DNA from: Symbiodinium kawagutii
Lineage: Eukaryota > Sar > Dinophyceae > Suessiales > Symbiodiniaceae
Assembly (NCBI GenBank): GCA_009767595.1
Contig: VSDK01010537.1
Coordinates: 164,543-228,542 of the forward strand
DNA: 64,000 nt
Direction of reading: 5' to 3'
Part shown: piece after piece, positions 1 through 10,599 of the stretch
Layout of the letters: each line of letters starts with the position of its first letter
Position numbering within the stretch: position 1 is the stretch's first letter
Position numbers and translations under genes: made by a program
The notes under the pieces: model-generated
Seen by the model: only the letters and a program-made list of their open reading frames with translations
Told to the model about the DNA's origin: nothing
Databases searched by the model: none

Positions 1-508
1 ATTCAGGCCAGTAGCAGTTTACATGGTCGCTTGATGCGGCGAATGTAATTTAATCGAAAGGCTAACATGCGACTAGAAGCTAAGACATGCATTGGAGTAA
101 GTATATACATTGGTTCAAAAACATAAGTTACCTCGCCAAATGTATCAAACTAGGTGTATCAATGGTATTCGTACGGGCTAGGGCTGGCTGATCGGCCCCT
201 GTCAAACCGCCAGCAGCGAAGTGAGCACACTTAGGAGTCATTCTCGTTCAACCAACCGTTTATCTCATTGCTTCTGTCCAGCTATCATTTGTAATCTGTT
301 CAATTCTGCTGGCCTAAAATCAAAATTTGTCGCTTGCATATTTTTTACTTAGTGTTTATTTTTGCTGCCATGTTTGAACCCAGAATCAATCATCATGAAG
401 GCTTCCTCAATACTCTCATGATTTGCATCTCTGCACACTTTTGAAACAAGTTACAAGTGGAAACCTGGATGATATCGATACAAGAATACCTGAGCCATAA
501 CATGATTT

Positions 509-598
509 AGGGGTTTCTTCGAACAGGGAACCCCCAAAATTGTTGGCTTATTATTATCAATGATAAATACCAAATGATTTTTGGGGCACTCACCTATT
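509..598. mobile_element. Family-1 TIR element, diverged copy
   Basis: The left arm reads GGGTTTCTTCGAACAGGGAA followed by a C5 run. The right arm carries TTTTTGGGGCACTCACC, a degraded complement. Arms, spacing and the AT-rich centre match the better copies at 28.1, 53.3 and 54.4 kb. No target-site duplication is visible. Confidence 0.5.
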
Positions 599-770
599 AC
601 TAACCGGTATGGTGCCCTTTTTAACCACTATAATTCCCTATTGTGAACCACTGTTATAACCATTAAACAACCCCGCTTTGATTGTTTAACTATCACTGGT
701 GATTATTCATGACTATTTTCCCTATTGTCCATATCAACTATGACTAACCATAGGTTTAGCCATCATTAGC

Positions 771-930
771 CATATCCATTTGCGAAACCCAATCGCTATC
801 AAACAGCTGCACTTTCCGACCAACTCTTGGCTCAGAAACCAGGTCCCATCGTGCAGAAAGCTCGCAGCCAGCCTGACGAAGTCGCAGGGCGAAACAATCG
901 TCCGGGCTGCAACAAGATGATGATAGCAAA
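771..930 (-). CDS. Exon-like island, unknown protein
   Basis: On the minus strand an open frame contains DCFALRLRQAGCELSARWDL and then charged and aromatic residues. It is richer in G+C than the AT-rich sequence around it. A second minus frame over the same bases is also open, so the frame choice is uncertain. I do not recognise the family. It could be a short internal exon. Confidence 0.3.
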
Positions 931-1039
931 CAATAATCTAGATGACACTGGTTGATGGTTGATAACAAGGGATCATAACCGACAATAGTTGGGGATATAC
1001 CAAATAATTTTATGCTAATCAAAACGATATAAATCATGA

Positions 1040-1590
1040 ATATTTTTGTTTAAACATGGCCATTTATATAATCAATCAATGATTTTGTTCAATAATGATA
1101 ATTCATCAATAATCATATGCTGGTTTTTTCATATACAGACACGTTAAAAGCATTACAGGCCATGACCAAAGTATGGCCTAATACAGTCATTAGGTGATAT
1201 AAATCATCGATATTCTTGTTTCATAATGAAACATTAATCAATGATCTTGTTGAAAAATCATCATTCAAACATTAATCAATGATTTGCAACCGGGGTCATC
1301 AACAATGTAGTTCAATATATCCAGTAAAATTTTTAATATTTTTGGCAAATAAAAATGACATATCTCAAAGAATGATGACATAACTATTTGAAACTACCAT
1401 TGGAGATAAATTACATGAGAAATCAGATAAAGTAAAAATGACCAAAAGATTATCTCAGTTAAATTATATCAACAATAGATCAAAATGGAAATGGTTAATC
1501 ATCTGAATCTCCGATGTTGATCAAAAATCAAAAGCTTGAAATAAGGACTTGCCACAATTTGAACTGCTGATGTATCAATTTACCTGCGGG
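1040..1590. other. AT-rich non-coding stretch
   Basis: I see no coding signal. Motifs such as ATCAATGAT, TTGTTCAATAATGAT and CATCATTCAAACATTAATCA recur in degenerate form, so this is probably decayed repeat DNA. Confidence 0.5.
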
Positions 1591-1592
1591 CC

Positions 1593-1802
1593 TTGCCTAT
1601 ATGCGAATATTGGATGCTGTATGTTGTAATGGGCCTGGGTCCAAACCATGCACCTCAACATCTGCGAAACATGAATTTGCAGTTGTTTGAACTTGAGAAC
1701 ATGCCACTTGGTGTTTTACTACCATTACTATCCTCCGTTACAAAACACATAGACTCTACTCCAAAAACACGAAGAATTGGTAGTTTTTCCTGGGGTGTTT
1801 AA
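1593..1802 (+). CDS. Short ORF, doubtful
   Basis: A 69-codon frame ends SFSWGV-stop. The second half (LQLFELENMPLGVLLPLL) reads like protein, but there are no recognised motifs and no clear splice junction. It may be a chance frame. Confidence 0.2.
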   Translation: MPICEYWMLYVVMGLGPNHAPQHLRNMNLQLFELENMPLGVLLPLLSSVTKHIDSTPKTRRIGSFSWGV

Positions 1803-2139
1803 CTAGTTATGAGGCTTTGGTGGTGTGTCACATCAACCTGTAAGCGCCTCGATGATTCCAGCCACTACAACGAGGTCGTTCTAGGAAACGCCCATACAAC
1901 CATGGTGGGATTCAAAAACAATGATAGGTACTAGGCAGATGCGTATGCAGATTGAAACAATGTATACATGTAATCAATTAACAAACAAGCAGCCCTTTGA
2001 GTTGTGCAAGGAGTGTCCCATAGAACCCTGGGTCGAGCACCATGATCACCGTTCTGTTGAATCATGGCCATCGTTCAATGGCCACTAATGAATCGAGGAT
2101 ACAAGAACCCCACACAACAAGAATGAGAACAACTGCGAC

Positions 2140-2440
2140 AGTGGGGACGATAATGGTAATCGATGGGCAATCACTGGTTAGTTGATGGTTCATTGACGGT
2201 TACTTGTTGGCTCACTGCTGCTTAACCGATGTTCAAGTGGTTGTTCAATGGTCTATTGATGGTTGATTTAGGATTGACGCATGGTTGCTTATTAACCATG
2301 GTCACATCATGGTTGCAAGTTGGTGATTATTGACGGCTGATGCTTGATCAGTGGCTGTTGGTTTAAAGAAATTAAATGATATGAGTTGACTTTATAACTA
2401 CTGTCGGGATTTCAACAGCGTCTAGATGCGACACAGGGAA
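2140..2440. repeat. GATGGTT-type micro-repeat tract
   Basis: The tract is dense in the degenerate words GGTTAGTTGATGGTT, TGATGGTTGATT and TTGATCAGTGGCTG. It has the G-rich polarity, and the complementary C-rich type (AACCATAGGTCAATC) appears on the far side of the 2.5-3.4 kb ORF. Confidence 0.55.
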
Positions 2441-2488
2441 TGTCAATGAGCATCAACTATTTCGAGGCGCCGCCGCAGTTGACAACTG

Positions 2489-3282
2489 CTACCAACCATT
2501 GTTGCGAACGATTGTTAACAACGCATGTCCATGTGTGGAAAGCTGAATAATGGCATTGCAAAAACTAAAGTATGCAAAAACCGACAGAACCTGGCTAAGC
2601 GATGCCAAGGTCGTCTTGACCATTGGAAAAGACACTGGCAGCTCCATGTTGTACATCCTCGTCATAGCTGTAGCCACCATGTCGCCGAGAGCATTGACTG
2701 TGAGAAGATCCTCTTCGCACAAACAACCCATATGTGGCCTCTCATCTTCCACATCTGCGAACGGCCACGCCCTCTGCAGCCACAAAACCGCAGGAGTAAA
2801 CCCCAAGTATCGGATTGCCTGGCAGACCGCAGATGCGAGCATCTGAGGCCAAATCAGCGCAGACGGGAAAGTATCACTAAAACTGTCACCCTCCACCATT
2901 TGGCAAAACAACTCTGTAGCTGCTTTCGTCTTTGCCCTTTCCTCACCAAGAGGCAGCGCCGCCAGAAGCATTGAAGTTGCAACACTGCTTTGCGGCAGCA
3001 TCATACTCGGCCGCGCCCGGCATCTCAACACCAGTATACCCAACAATTTGACAACAGCGTTGTGCTTCTGGAAACGAACATGAGAATCGAGGAATACGAA
3101 TTCTCCACCAGCGACTGGCACTGTAGCATGTGACTGCAGATTTTGAAATGAACCAACCCCCAAGCCCAGAGGGTCAATCGCCAAATTGCCAGGCCCAGGT
3201 ATTGCTGACCTCCAGATGATATCTGAAAGGAGCTTCTGCGCTGAAGAGGCCCAGTGCTGGACCGACTTCCATGAGACAGCGA
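2489..3282 (-). CDS. Hypothetical protein, long single-exon ORF
   Basis: The frame is open for about 260 codons. It starts after a stop near 3282 and continues through the annotated-style start at 3184. It contains GLGVGSFQNLQSHATVPVAG, a polar stretch LGEERAKTKAATELFCQMVE and a hydrophobic, aromatic C-terminal half. I do not recognise the family, and no transmembrane segment or catalytic motif is obvious. An upstream frame (next entry) looks like the N-terminal continuation after a frameshift, which would make this a pseudogene or two exons. It is flanked by G-type repeats on the left and C-type repeats on the right, the reverse of the normal exon context here. A mobile ORF inside an intron is therefore plausible. 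Confidence 0.45.
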
Positions 3283-3417
3283 AGTTTCAATGTGAACAAC
3301 CGCAGTTGAGCCCAAGATCGACTGACGCAGTCTCTTGATTACCGTGATGTTCTCAACAACGAACATATTTAATTGGACCAATGCTGAAAGAACGTTGCCC
3401 ACTGTTGTTGTACGCAT
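3283..3417 (-). pseudogene. N-terminal piece of the 2.5-3.3 kb ORF, other frame
   Basis: Starting at 3417 the minus strand reads MRTTTVGNVLSALVQLNMFV and continues as a plausible helix-rich segment until about 3285, where the neighbouring frame takes over. The two frames abut where the downstream frame opens. One indel or a very short intron would join them. This is inferred from reading-frame quality only. Confidence 0.35.
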
Positions 3418-3419
3418 TG

Positions 3420-4010
3420 TTTATCTTGGATATCTACAACCATTATAAACATTAAGGTCAAAATTTACCTTAATCATTATCACATCTGATTACCAACGAT
3501 TAACCATAGGTCAATCAGTCATTAATCATTACTTAACCTTCAGGTCGCTTTAGTTTGATAAACCGTTCTTAAACATTATCTGCATTGATCATAATTGACC
3601 ACTTATTGCTTGACCATTAGTTGATCATGATTGACCCCAAAAAACACTAACAAGCTTACTGACAAATTACTCCAACATGATTCCCATATGAATCAAACAT
3701 ATCACGTCCTATAACTCACAATTTTGCCAACGAAAGCAGGCATCATGAATTGCTTCGTTATCAGAATCATTATCAACCCATACTAGCAATGAATCAACAT
3801 TATTTCCTCTGAATCAACGGTTTAGCGACGATTCATTAACTATTGATTACCCAAAAATTATACAGGTCTTGGTGTTGGACTTATTCGCAATTTATTTGCT
3901 TGATAATGGTAATCGGCCCTATCTACCCTCAAATGCTAATCATCGGTTATCCGGCTTCTTAACCAACCAACGAGCATATGCTACATGGTGGTTAACCACC
4001 CAGCATACAT
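3420..4010. other. Non-coding, C-type micro-repeats
   Basis: Degenerate ATTAACCATAGGTCAATCAG, CATTAGTTGATCATG and AACCACCCAGC words. No gene seen. Confidence 0.5.
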
Positions 4011-4017
4011 CAATATG

Positions 4018-4105
4018 ATGGTTTCCTAAAAAAGGGACCCCCCAAGAATCATTGCTTCATTACTTTAAATGACTAGTAAAATGGATGATTAGGGGGAAGT
4101 TTATC
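4018..4105. mobile_element. Family-1 TIR element, partial
   Basis: GGTTTCCTAAAAAAGGGACC with a C6 run forms a clear left arm. The right part is replaced by two near-copies of AGTAAAATGGATGATTAGG (4077-4125). Confidence 0.45.
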
Positions 4106-4164
4106 TAGTAAACTGGATGATTAGGCTGAAAAAACTGAATGATTAGGGCGTACATCCACCCCCC

Positions 4165-4270
4165 AACCACCCACGCGGGCCCCGTTCTGCAACAAAAAAC
4201 GGCTCCGCCGGCGACCCCGCGGCACCATGGCAGAGCTGAAGGAGATGATGTCTGGCCTACCGGCAGTGAT
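4165..4270 (+). CDS. Exon-like island containing MAELKEMMSGLPAVM
   Basis: A GC-rich segment opens after a CCACCCCCCAACCACC tract. In one plus frame it encodes a basic run (KKRLRRRPRG) followed by MAELKEMMSGLPAVM. A donor-like junction ATG|GTGAAC lies at its right edge. The left flank is C-type and the right flank is AT-rich. Family unknown. Three degraded copies of the exon-end sequence CCGGCAGTGATGGT lie further right, at 4675, 4744 and 4802. Confidence 0.4.
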
Positions 4271-4389
4271 GGTGAACCAAAGAAGTTAGAACATAATCAG
4301 ACCGGTTGTGGATTAATCTGATAATCGTTATATATTATATCATTACTTCATAACAATTGATTAGTTGTTATCATTAGTGAACCAGAACG

Positions 4390-4835
4390 GTTGTGGACAA
4401 CGCATGATAATCAAATTAGTAATAATCCGTGTTTAGATTATAATCAAAGTAATAATAAGTTACTAGAAACTGATAATGTTAAACACGGATAATCAAACTA
4501 ATGGCTACCCATGATTAATAAACCCCTGGTTGATTGACTAGGGGGGTTCCCATTTCAATGGAAAACCAAGGCTCATAGGGGATACCCCCAATTAATAAAC
4601 CTAGGGTTTATTAATCCTGGGTAGCCATTAATAATAAGTTACAAATAATCATCCGTGTTTAATCACTTATCATCCGGCAGTGATGGTTCACCATAATAAG
4701 GTGATTATGTTTTAACTTCTTGATTGGGTGATTAGTAACCGGTCACCGGCAGGTCACGGTTGTGGACAACGTTGCAAATAATAATCATAATCAGGATGGT
4801 CACCGGCAATGATGCTTGTGGACAATGATAATATA
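4390..4835. repeat. Nested direct and inverted repeats (foldback)
   Basis: The segment 4499-4525 (TAATGGCTACCCATGATTAA, then TAAACCC) is repeated inverted at 4603-4632 (GTTTATTAATCCTGGGTAGC, then CATTA). The flanks extend the palindrome with AACACGGAT (4480) against ATCCGTGTTT (4652). In addition CGGTTGTGGACAACG occurs directly at 4389 and 4757, with a weaker copy (GCTTGTGGACAATG) at 4813. Confidence 0.7.
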
Positions 4836-4999
4836 GAACGGCACCGAGTGGGGGGAATCTTGTTTCATTAAAAGTGTGTATAAAACAATGCTACTTACAG
4901 TGTTTTCTCTCAAAACAGTTTTTAAAACCGTAGTAAAACACGAAAAATCACATCTCCTGGAATCTCAACACAGGAAATGGCTTTCACAAAACCATTATC

Positions 5000-5760
5000 C
5001 ATCATTGACTAATCATACTGGCTGATGCTTGATAATGATGGCTAATGTTGTCAAACCATATTATTATGGTACATATGCAACCACCATGAAACATTATAAT
5101 AAGTTTGATGTGTTCAAATGCTAGTTATTAAATTCTCAGATATTCGAACTTGATCACTATTCCTACTTTGAGTACAACCATCATTATTCATATTGATAAT
5201 GCTGATGTCTAAGAGTGATGTTCAAAAACGATTTTGAATCAACATTGATCGTGTTATAGTATCAATGTAACCACCACGAATGAGATACTCATAATACTGA
5301 TAATGGATTATGAATGGCTAATTCAAAAACTGATTAACTTTGAAACTACCATATTTCTAGTGTGGCAACCATTACGCAGGAAGTAATAGTTTTGACGTCA
5401 AACAGTGATGGCTAGCAAACAATTCTAATCACCATCTATAGTATTACAATACCAATCAATACAAAGACACCATCTAATAATAGTACTGATGTTTCATACG
5501 GATGGCTAATAGAGACAACCAACAATTAGTATTCTTCTACCTAGTACTGATGTTACCATCACCATGCAAAAAGTAGTAGCATTGATGTTTAGTAATCATG
5601 GTTTAAAACCAATTGTGATTATCATGCGTAGTATTACGCGCAATTCCCACCCTTTGCTGTAATATTCATTATGAAAATAGCTATCATTCAATAAAAACTA
5701 CTGATGCTGGTGATGCATACTAATGACTGGGAAACATCAACACTGATTCGCAATGGTAGT
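5000..5760. repeat. Degenerate AT-rich repeat array
   Basis: Phrases of the form ACTGATGTT...AAACC...ACCACCATG...AGTATTA recur irregularly, roughly every 60-110 bp. No open frame is convincing. It looks like an old satellite or repeated intron sequence. Confidence 0.4.
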
Positions 5761-5798
5761 ACAACGTTACTAATAATATAGCAATGATGAATCACATG

Positions 5799-5896
5799 GT
5801 GGTTTCTGAAAATGGTGTACCCCCCATCGTCCTCTATCAACCAGTTACCAAAATTAGCCAACCATTTTTGGGAGTCCTCCATTCCGAGAAACCACC
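5799..5896. mobile_element. Family-1 TIR element
   Basis: Left arm GTGGTTTCTGAAAATGG, then a C6 run. Right arm TTTTGGGAGTCC...GAGAAACCACC. The length and the terminal GTGGTTTCT/AGAAACCAC inverted repeat match the family. Confidence 0.75.
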
Positions 5897-6116
5897 TTCA
5901 AATAAGATATCCTTGATGTTTCATGATGATGACTGGAAAATGTTCGAAAATTTCATCTATATGGTCTGAATATCAATATAGTCACCAGTGATTACTCAAT
6001 TACCAAGAATGTTAAATGAAATATAATTACTAAGATGAAAAATACTGATTTTTCGAACCTGCAGAGCTTCAGTAAAGTCTTTAACTTATTGTAATGGTTG
6101 TTGATGCCTGTCAATG

Positions 6117-6590
6117 TTTTGGGAAGCCAAAGTCGCCAAACCCTGACACGCACCAACAAAGCCAAAAAAAACAAAAAAAGACAAAACCTAAAGTCACCAA
6201 ACCCTAACAGGCACCAAAACAACCAAAAATAGGGTATGGGGTTCATAGATTTTGGGCATTTTTGCTGCTTGTCAGGGTTTGGTGCATATTGGCTTTTGTT
6301 TTTTGTTTTTTTGTGTCTGCCAATGTTTCGCGCAACCACAATCACCAAACCTGACAAGCATCAAAAAAACCAAAAACAAAACCAAAGATCACCAAACATT
6401 GAGAAGCACCAAAAAAACAAAAAATAGGTTCTTGGGTTCGTAGTTTTGGAATTTTCGGATTTTTTGGCTTCTTAGGTGCTTGTCAAGGTTCGGTGCATAT
6501 TGTTTTGTTTTTTTTCGCCTTCTTGATGCCTGCCGATGTTTTGCAAATCTATGGCAGTTGCTTAAGCTCTGGGGTTCATAGGTTTGGATT
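6117..6590. repeat. Multi-arm inverted repeat
   Basis: Four blocks alternate in orientation. 6140-6235 and 6345-6428 carry CACCAAACC(C)TGACAxGCACCAA(A)A and CAAAAATAGG words. 6236-6330 and 6430-6545 carry the complements (GGGTTCATAG, TGTCAGGGTTTGGTGCATAT). The arrangement should fold into long hairpins. Open frames here are by-products of A/T runs. Confidence 0.7.
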
Positions 6591-7411
6591 TTTGTGCATC
6601 CTTTGGAGGCAATCATGTGTCAACCATTGTATTTCACAGTAATAACCCATTAACCACCACTGTCAACCACTGAACCATCGATGATTTCTTATCTAACCTT
6701 TCTTAAGTGGATTAGTGGTTGACAACTGCTCAACCATTTTCCAGAGCGGCCCCTCGTTCGGGAAAAATGATCATAAAAACATTGCAAATACCGATGTTTT
6801 CTGCATCCAAAGCCTTTGAAACCTTGGCAAAACGCAAATTTTCATTGTTGGATCTGGCATGATAGGTTCCACGCTCGTCGGCGGTGAAGAAGAGGTTTAC
6901 CAATGTTTTGCCAATGGTTAAAAAAATGCCAATGATTGATACTCGTTGGTAGATTGATGGTTTACACATGGTCGAGCACTGGTCAGTGATCGGTAAATTG
7001 ATGGTTAGTAATGGTCAGCTGGTGGTTAATCAGTGATCAGCTGCCTAACGGTTGGGTGATGGGTAAGAAATGGTTAATTAACAGGGAAGTACTGGTTAGC
7101 CACTGGTTCATTGGTACTCATTGAAGAATGCGTAATGATTGATACTCGTTAATAATGATGGTTAACGATAACAATCAATGGAGAAGCATGTGAAGATAGG
7201 CAAATGGGAGATCCCTCAAATGAAAAACAACTGGATGTTGGACAAATGCCCGCATCAGTGATGGCTTCTTGGTACGGATTTTGTTGCCAGGGATGATCAA
7301 ATCCAATAAGCCAAAAAAACCTATTTCATGGTAAATTAAGGATGAATAATGAATAGTTGGCTGAGTCTCAATTCATGGCTAGCACATGGTGAATGAAAGT
7401 AAAAGAACATG

Positions 7412-7521
7412 GCCGTGGGTCAAAACCCCGTACCCCTGGTTCCCCATCATTAACCATTGTTTCCCTATTATTGGTGGTGGTTATTCCTCATTAGTTGGTT
7501 CATTAATATTGACCCATAGCC
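7412..7521. mobile_element. Family-2 TIR element with TSD ACATG
   Basis: The 110-bp element starts GCCGTGGGTCAAAACCCCGT and ends AATATTGACCCATAGCC. It is bracketed by ACATG at 7407-7411 and 7522-7526. Internal words CCCCTGGTTCCCCATCATTA and CCATTGTTTCCCTATTATT are shared with the copies at 17.0, 40.4 and 50.3 kb. Confidence 0.85.
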
Positions 7522-7579
7522 ACATGTCAAAACGAAATCAAAAACGACAAAGGAACTGGGATGGCATATGACCTAATTA

Positions 7580-7785
7580 TCAGCTTTCACACATGGGGGG
7601 ACCAGTCATCAGGACGCATGGCAAGCACGGGACCCGTCGTCTTCTGGTCAACAATAAATCAATCCCTGCAAATGTCCCCTTTTGCGCGCCACTGCATTTC
7701 GGAATCCTTGAATCGAGGCCGATTTCGATAAGCAACGAGACCTTTGACTCCAGAAGTTGCCACTTAGATTGTTTTGTGGACCTTT
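7580..7785 (-). CDS. Exon-like sequence beside a minisatellite
   Basis: The minus frame encodes ESKVSLLIEIGLDSRIPKCS and then a basic patch LLTRRRRVPCLPC. The plus strand is also open here, so strand is not certain. In the same frame the ORF runs into the 37-bp tandem array, so the start cannot be placed. Confidence 0.3.
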
Positions 7786-7789
7786 TCCT

Positions 7790-7970
7790 CCGAAGTCTTT
7801 TGGCCCAGGGCCAAGGGAGTGCCATTCCGAAGTCTTTTGGCCCAGGGCCAAGGGAGTGCCATTCCGAAGTCTTTTGGCCCAGGGCCAAGGGAGTGCCATT
7901 CCGAAGTCTTTTGGCCCAGGGCCAAGGGAGTGCCATTCCGAAGTCTTTTGGCACAGGGCCAAGCGCAGTT
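7790..7970. repeat. 37-bp tandem repeat, about five units
   Basis: Units start at 7790, 7827, 7864, 7901 and 7938. Each contains the palindrome TTGGCCCAGGGCCAA and the word GGGAGTGCCATTCCGAAGTC. Since 37 is not a multiple of three, every frame is cycled through, and long ORFs on both strands are artefacts of the array. The last unit is altered and is followed by a T/G homopolymer run (7969-7987). Confidence 0.95.
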
Positions 7971-8179
7971 TTTTTTTGGGGGGGGGAAAGCGACAACAGC
8001 CTGCATATATCAAACAAAACAACGGGGCATAAACATGCGGTTGGATGCGGTTGGATCGTTGGATCGTTGATTAATCACAAACCAAAGCAGAAACGACCAT
8101 AGACAACCACCCTGAAGTCAAACCCCCCCTGGTCATAGCTGGACAGTTGGGATGGCTGGCAAGTAAATTCTCTTCAGCG

Positions 8180-8257
8180 AGTGAAAGAACTAAACATCCA
8201 GCCTGATGCACTTACGAAAGTGAAAGAACTAAACATCCAGCCTCATGCACTTACGTA
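8180..8257. repeat. 39-bp tandem duplication
   Basis: GTGAAAGAACTAAACATCCA...GCACTTACG occurs twice in a row (8180 and 8219) with two or three mismatches. Confidence 0.85.
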
Positions 8258-8873
8258 AGTGAATCATTGAGGGTTGAATCACGTAATCATCTGAGGGTCA
8301 AATCGTAAGGGTTGATGGTCAATCATTACGGGTTGAATCCAATTGACCAATCAATCAATCAAGTCAATGGTCAATCAAACACTTTGATCAAACATGCACC
8401 AAACAAAAAGTAAATCTGCTGCTCCTGGGCCATTGAGCACTGTCCATAAACTGTGAGACAAGCTTCACAAAACCGTATCCGCATCTCAACTTTTGGCAGT
8501 CTCAATCCCTTTTATCCCTACTAGTGTTGTTTGTTGTTGTGCTCATTGGCCACGGTTGGGTATTCAAATATGCCTCAAATAATCCCATCATTGAAACAGT
8601 CAGTTGTAATCAACATATCAATGACAATCAACATTGTGTTTAGTTGAGAACTCATATCCTTTGTCCCAGTATTGAACATGTTACCCATGGTCACAGCCAA
8701 CCATTCGCCATCATTGATCATGATGACCAGAGTTATCACCCAACTATTCAACCATCATTAACCAACCACTATCCATCACTGATCACCATTCGACCATCAC
8801 TAACCATTGCTAACCATCACCGACGAAGCATGACCAAACCATCTAACCCAACGTTATGAGGCAGTGGGTCAGT

Positions 8874-8980
8874 TCACCCTTAGTCCCCCTGGTTCCCCTA
8901 TCATTAACGAGCTTGTTTTCCCTGTAGTTTTGTTGGTGAACTTATCCCCCATTATTGATGGTTAATATTGACCCAACTCG
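8874..8980. mobile_element. Family-2 TIR element, diverged
   Basis: Left GTGGGTCAGTTCACCC, then CCCCCTGGTTCCCCTATCAT. Right TTAATATTGACCCAACTCGC. The order of internal words is as in the 40.4-kb copy. Flanks (TATGAG / CATGAT) give only a weak target duplication. Confidence 0.65.
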
Positions 8981-8989
8981 CCATGATGG

Positions 8990-9125
8990 TTGGTCCCGGC
9001 CAAGGGCCACCATTCATCCCAGGGAGGTCAGGCCTGACACATGGCATGCGGCGCAGGGTCCACAAGGCCAATTGCCACTGCCTGGTCGGCCAACAGGGGT
9101 CCCAACGGCTAGCTGAGTGGGGGTA
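8990..9125 (-). CDS. PPR-like exon fragment
   Basis: The minus frame contains RQWQLALWTLRRMPCVRPDL. This is the second-helix signature of the dinoflagellate-type pentatricopeptide repeat (W-Q-x-A-L...L..M), whose family members bind organellar RNA. The first helix (V-I-S-Y-N-A) is not in the same island, so it may lie in another exon. It sits between a C-type tract (8690-8850) and a G-type tract (9135 on). It could be a pseudogene fragment. Confidence 0.5.
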
Positions 9126-9222
9126 CCAGTGAATGGTGAAACGATGGTTGGGAAAATGGTGAAACAATGGTTGTGAAAAAGATGGTTTCTCAAGTAACTA
9201 TTCTAAGAAAAATGGTGAAACA

Positions 9223-9331
9223 ATGGTTTCTGAGAATGGGGAGCACCTCCAGTTATTAAACCATCCAAGTCATTAAGCATTTATAGTAGTAAATCAATCA
9301 TAACTTGCAGATTCCCTAGTTTGAGAAGCCC
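9223..9331. mobile_element. Family-1 TIR element, diverged
   Basis: Left GGTTTCTGAGAATGGGGAGC. Right GATTCCCTAGTTTGAGAAGC. The inner words CCAAGTCATTAAGC and AGTAGTAAATCAATC match the family pattern of AT-rich centres. Confidence 0.55.
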
Positions 9332-9339
9332 GGAACTGA

Positions 9340-9780
9340 TTGATCATGAATAGTTGTTGGTGATCATTTTTTAATGATGGCTAATGATTCTATGATGATT
9401 GCTCAAGAAATGGTTGAACGATGCTTAATTGTTGAGAAAATCATGGTTGTAACCATTGATAAATCATTATGTTGAGCATTGTTGAACCATGGTATACAAT
9501 TGTTCTAAACAATAATATGGTAAATACGGTTTACATTGATTGCGGATGGTTAATCGGTTTAATGATGCTTGAATAATGGCAAAACATGGCTAATAGTGGT
9601 TTATGATGGTAAAGTTATGCTCAATGATTCTTAATTGATGGTCAAGGAATTGGTGAGCTCATGGCATCAATGATGGCTGATGGCATCAATGATGGCTGAT
9701 GGCATCAATGATGGTTGATACTGGCTGATGATTAGCAAACCTGGTTCAATGATAGCTAAGCACCAGAAATGACAATTCAT
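9340..9780. repeat. G-type micro-repeat tract with a 19-bp triplication
   Basis: Dense ATGATGGTT/GGCTAATGATT words. At 9661-9717 the 19-bp unit ATGGCATCAATGATGGCTG occurs three times. Confidence 0.85.
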
Positions 9781-10084
9781 GCTCGTTAATGACTATGGCC
9801 CATGATGGTTTCTGACCATCCAGCCCCTCAACGGTGACAAGATAGAATGGATGATTGATTTTCTGCGGCTCGCTGTTTTGTGCTCGTGGGTTTTTGGCCA
9901 TTTGAGAAATGTCACTTTTGACTAATTACTAAACATCAGCAGCTCGTATCATCATGAAGCTGGTGATCATCTTTCCATTGTTGATTATTGACACTCATGA
10001 TTATGATTAATTACAACCATAATGGCTAGAGTTATGTAGTTGATCCTCCACCATCAACCATCACTACCCATCACTAACCATCCT

Positions 10085-10177
10085 TAGTAGGTCCCGGGCG
10101 TCATCATCGCTGAAACCCTCCCCGTCACATGGAGCTGCTTCAGTCGCAATTTTTGCCGTACACGGGCTGTAAAATTG
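10085..10177 (-). CDS. Short internal exon, acidic
   Basis: The minus strand has an acceptor-like TTTTACAG at about 10178. It then encodes AKIATEAAPCDGEGFSDDDA followed by RDLLR, and runs into GATGGTTAGTGATGG, the G-type intron start. Composition and codon use are clearly unlike the flanks. The family is unknown; the acidic segment suggests a linker. Together with its neighbours it fits the rule that exons lie at C-type to G-type switches. Confidence 0.6.
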
Positions 10178-10599
10178 GCCAGCGTTTTGAGTTAACAGCT
10201 ACCAAAAATCGTTGGCAGTTTCTGGATCATTGGATTTAATTGCTATCTTGATGGATCATTGACTAATCTTTTTTTGTTCGTTGGAACGAACAAAAATATG
10301 TGTGGTGGTATGCGTAAACATGGGGCTATTATCAACCAGTACTAGCCAATTGCTCAAGTATGGCTATGCTCGAACATGATTGTTACTGCCTATGATATTT
10401 TTGGTATTTCACCATGCCACATACTAAAATCATGTTCAACCTGCACCTTACTGTATGGTGAAAATAATTCGCTGACATCACCATTGTTGACAACTTCATT
10501 GTGATGATATGCTCAATCACTTTAGCAAATTGACATTCATTCATAACTAATCATTTTGAACAAAAATAGTTGACAACTGGCTAAACATGGCTGATATCT

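Noticed and set aside
2525..2974. Plus-strand ORFs opposite the 2.5-3.3 kb minus ORF
   Set aside because: Arg/His/Cys-biased composition typical of an antisense shadow; the minus frame is better balanced.
7593..8102. Long overlapping ORFs on both strands around 7.6-8.1 kb as a repeat protein
   Set aside because: The 37-bp unit cycles through all frames, so openness is expected without selection.
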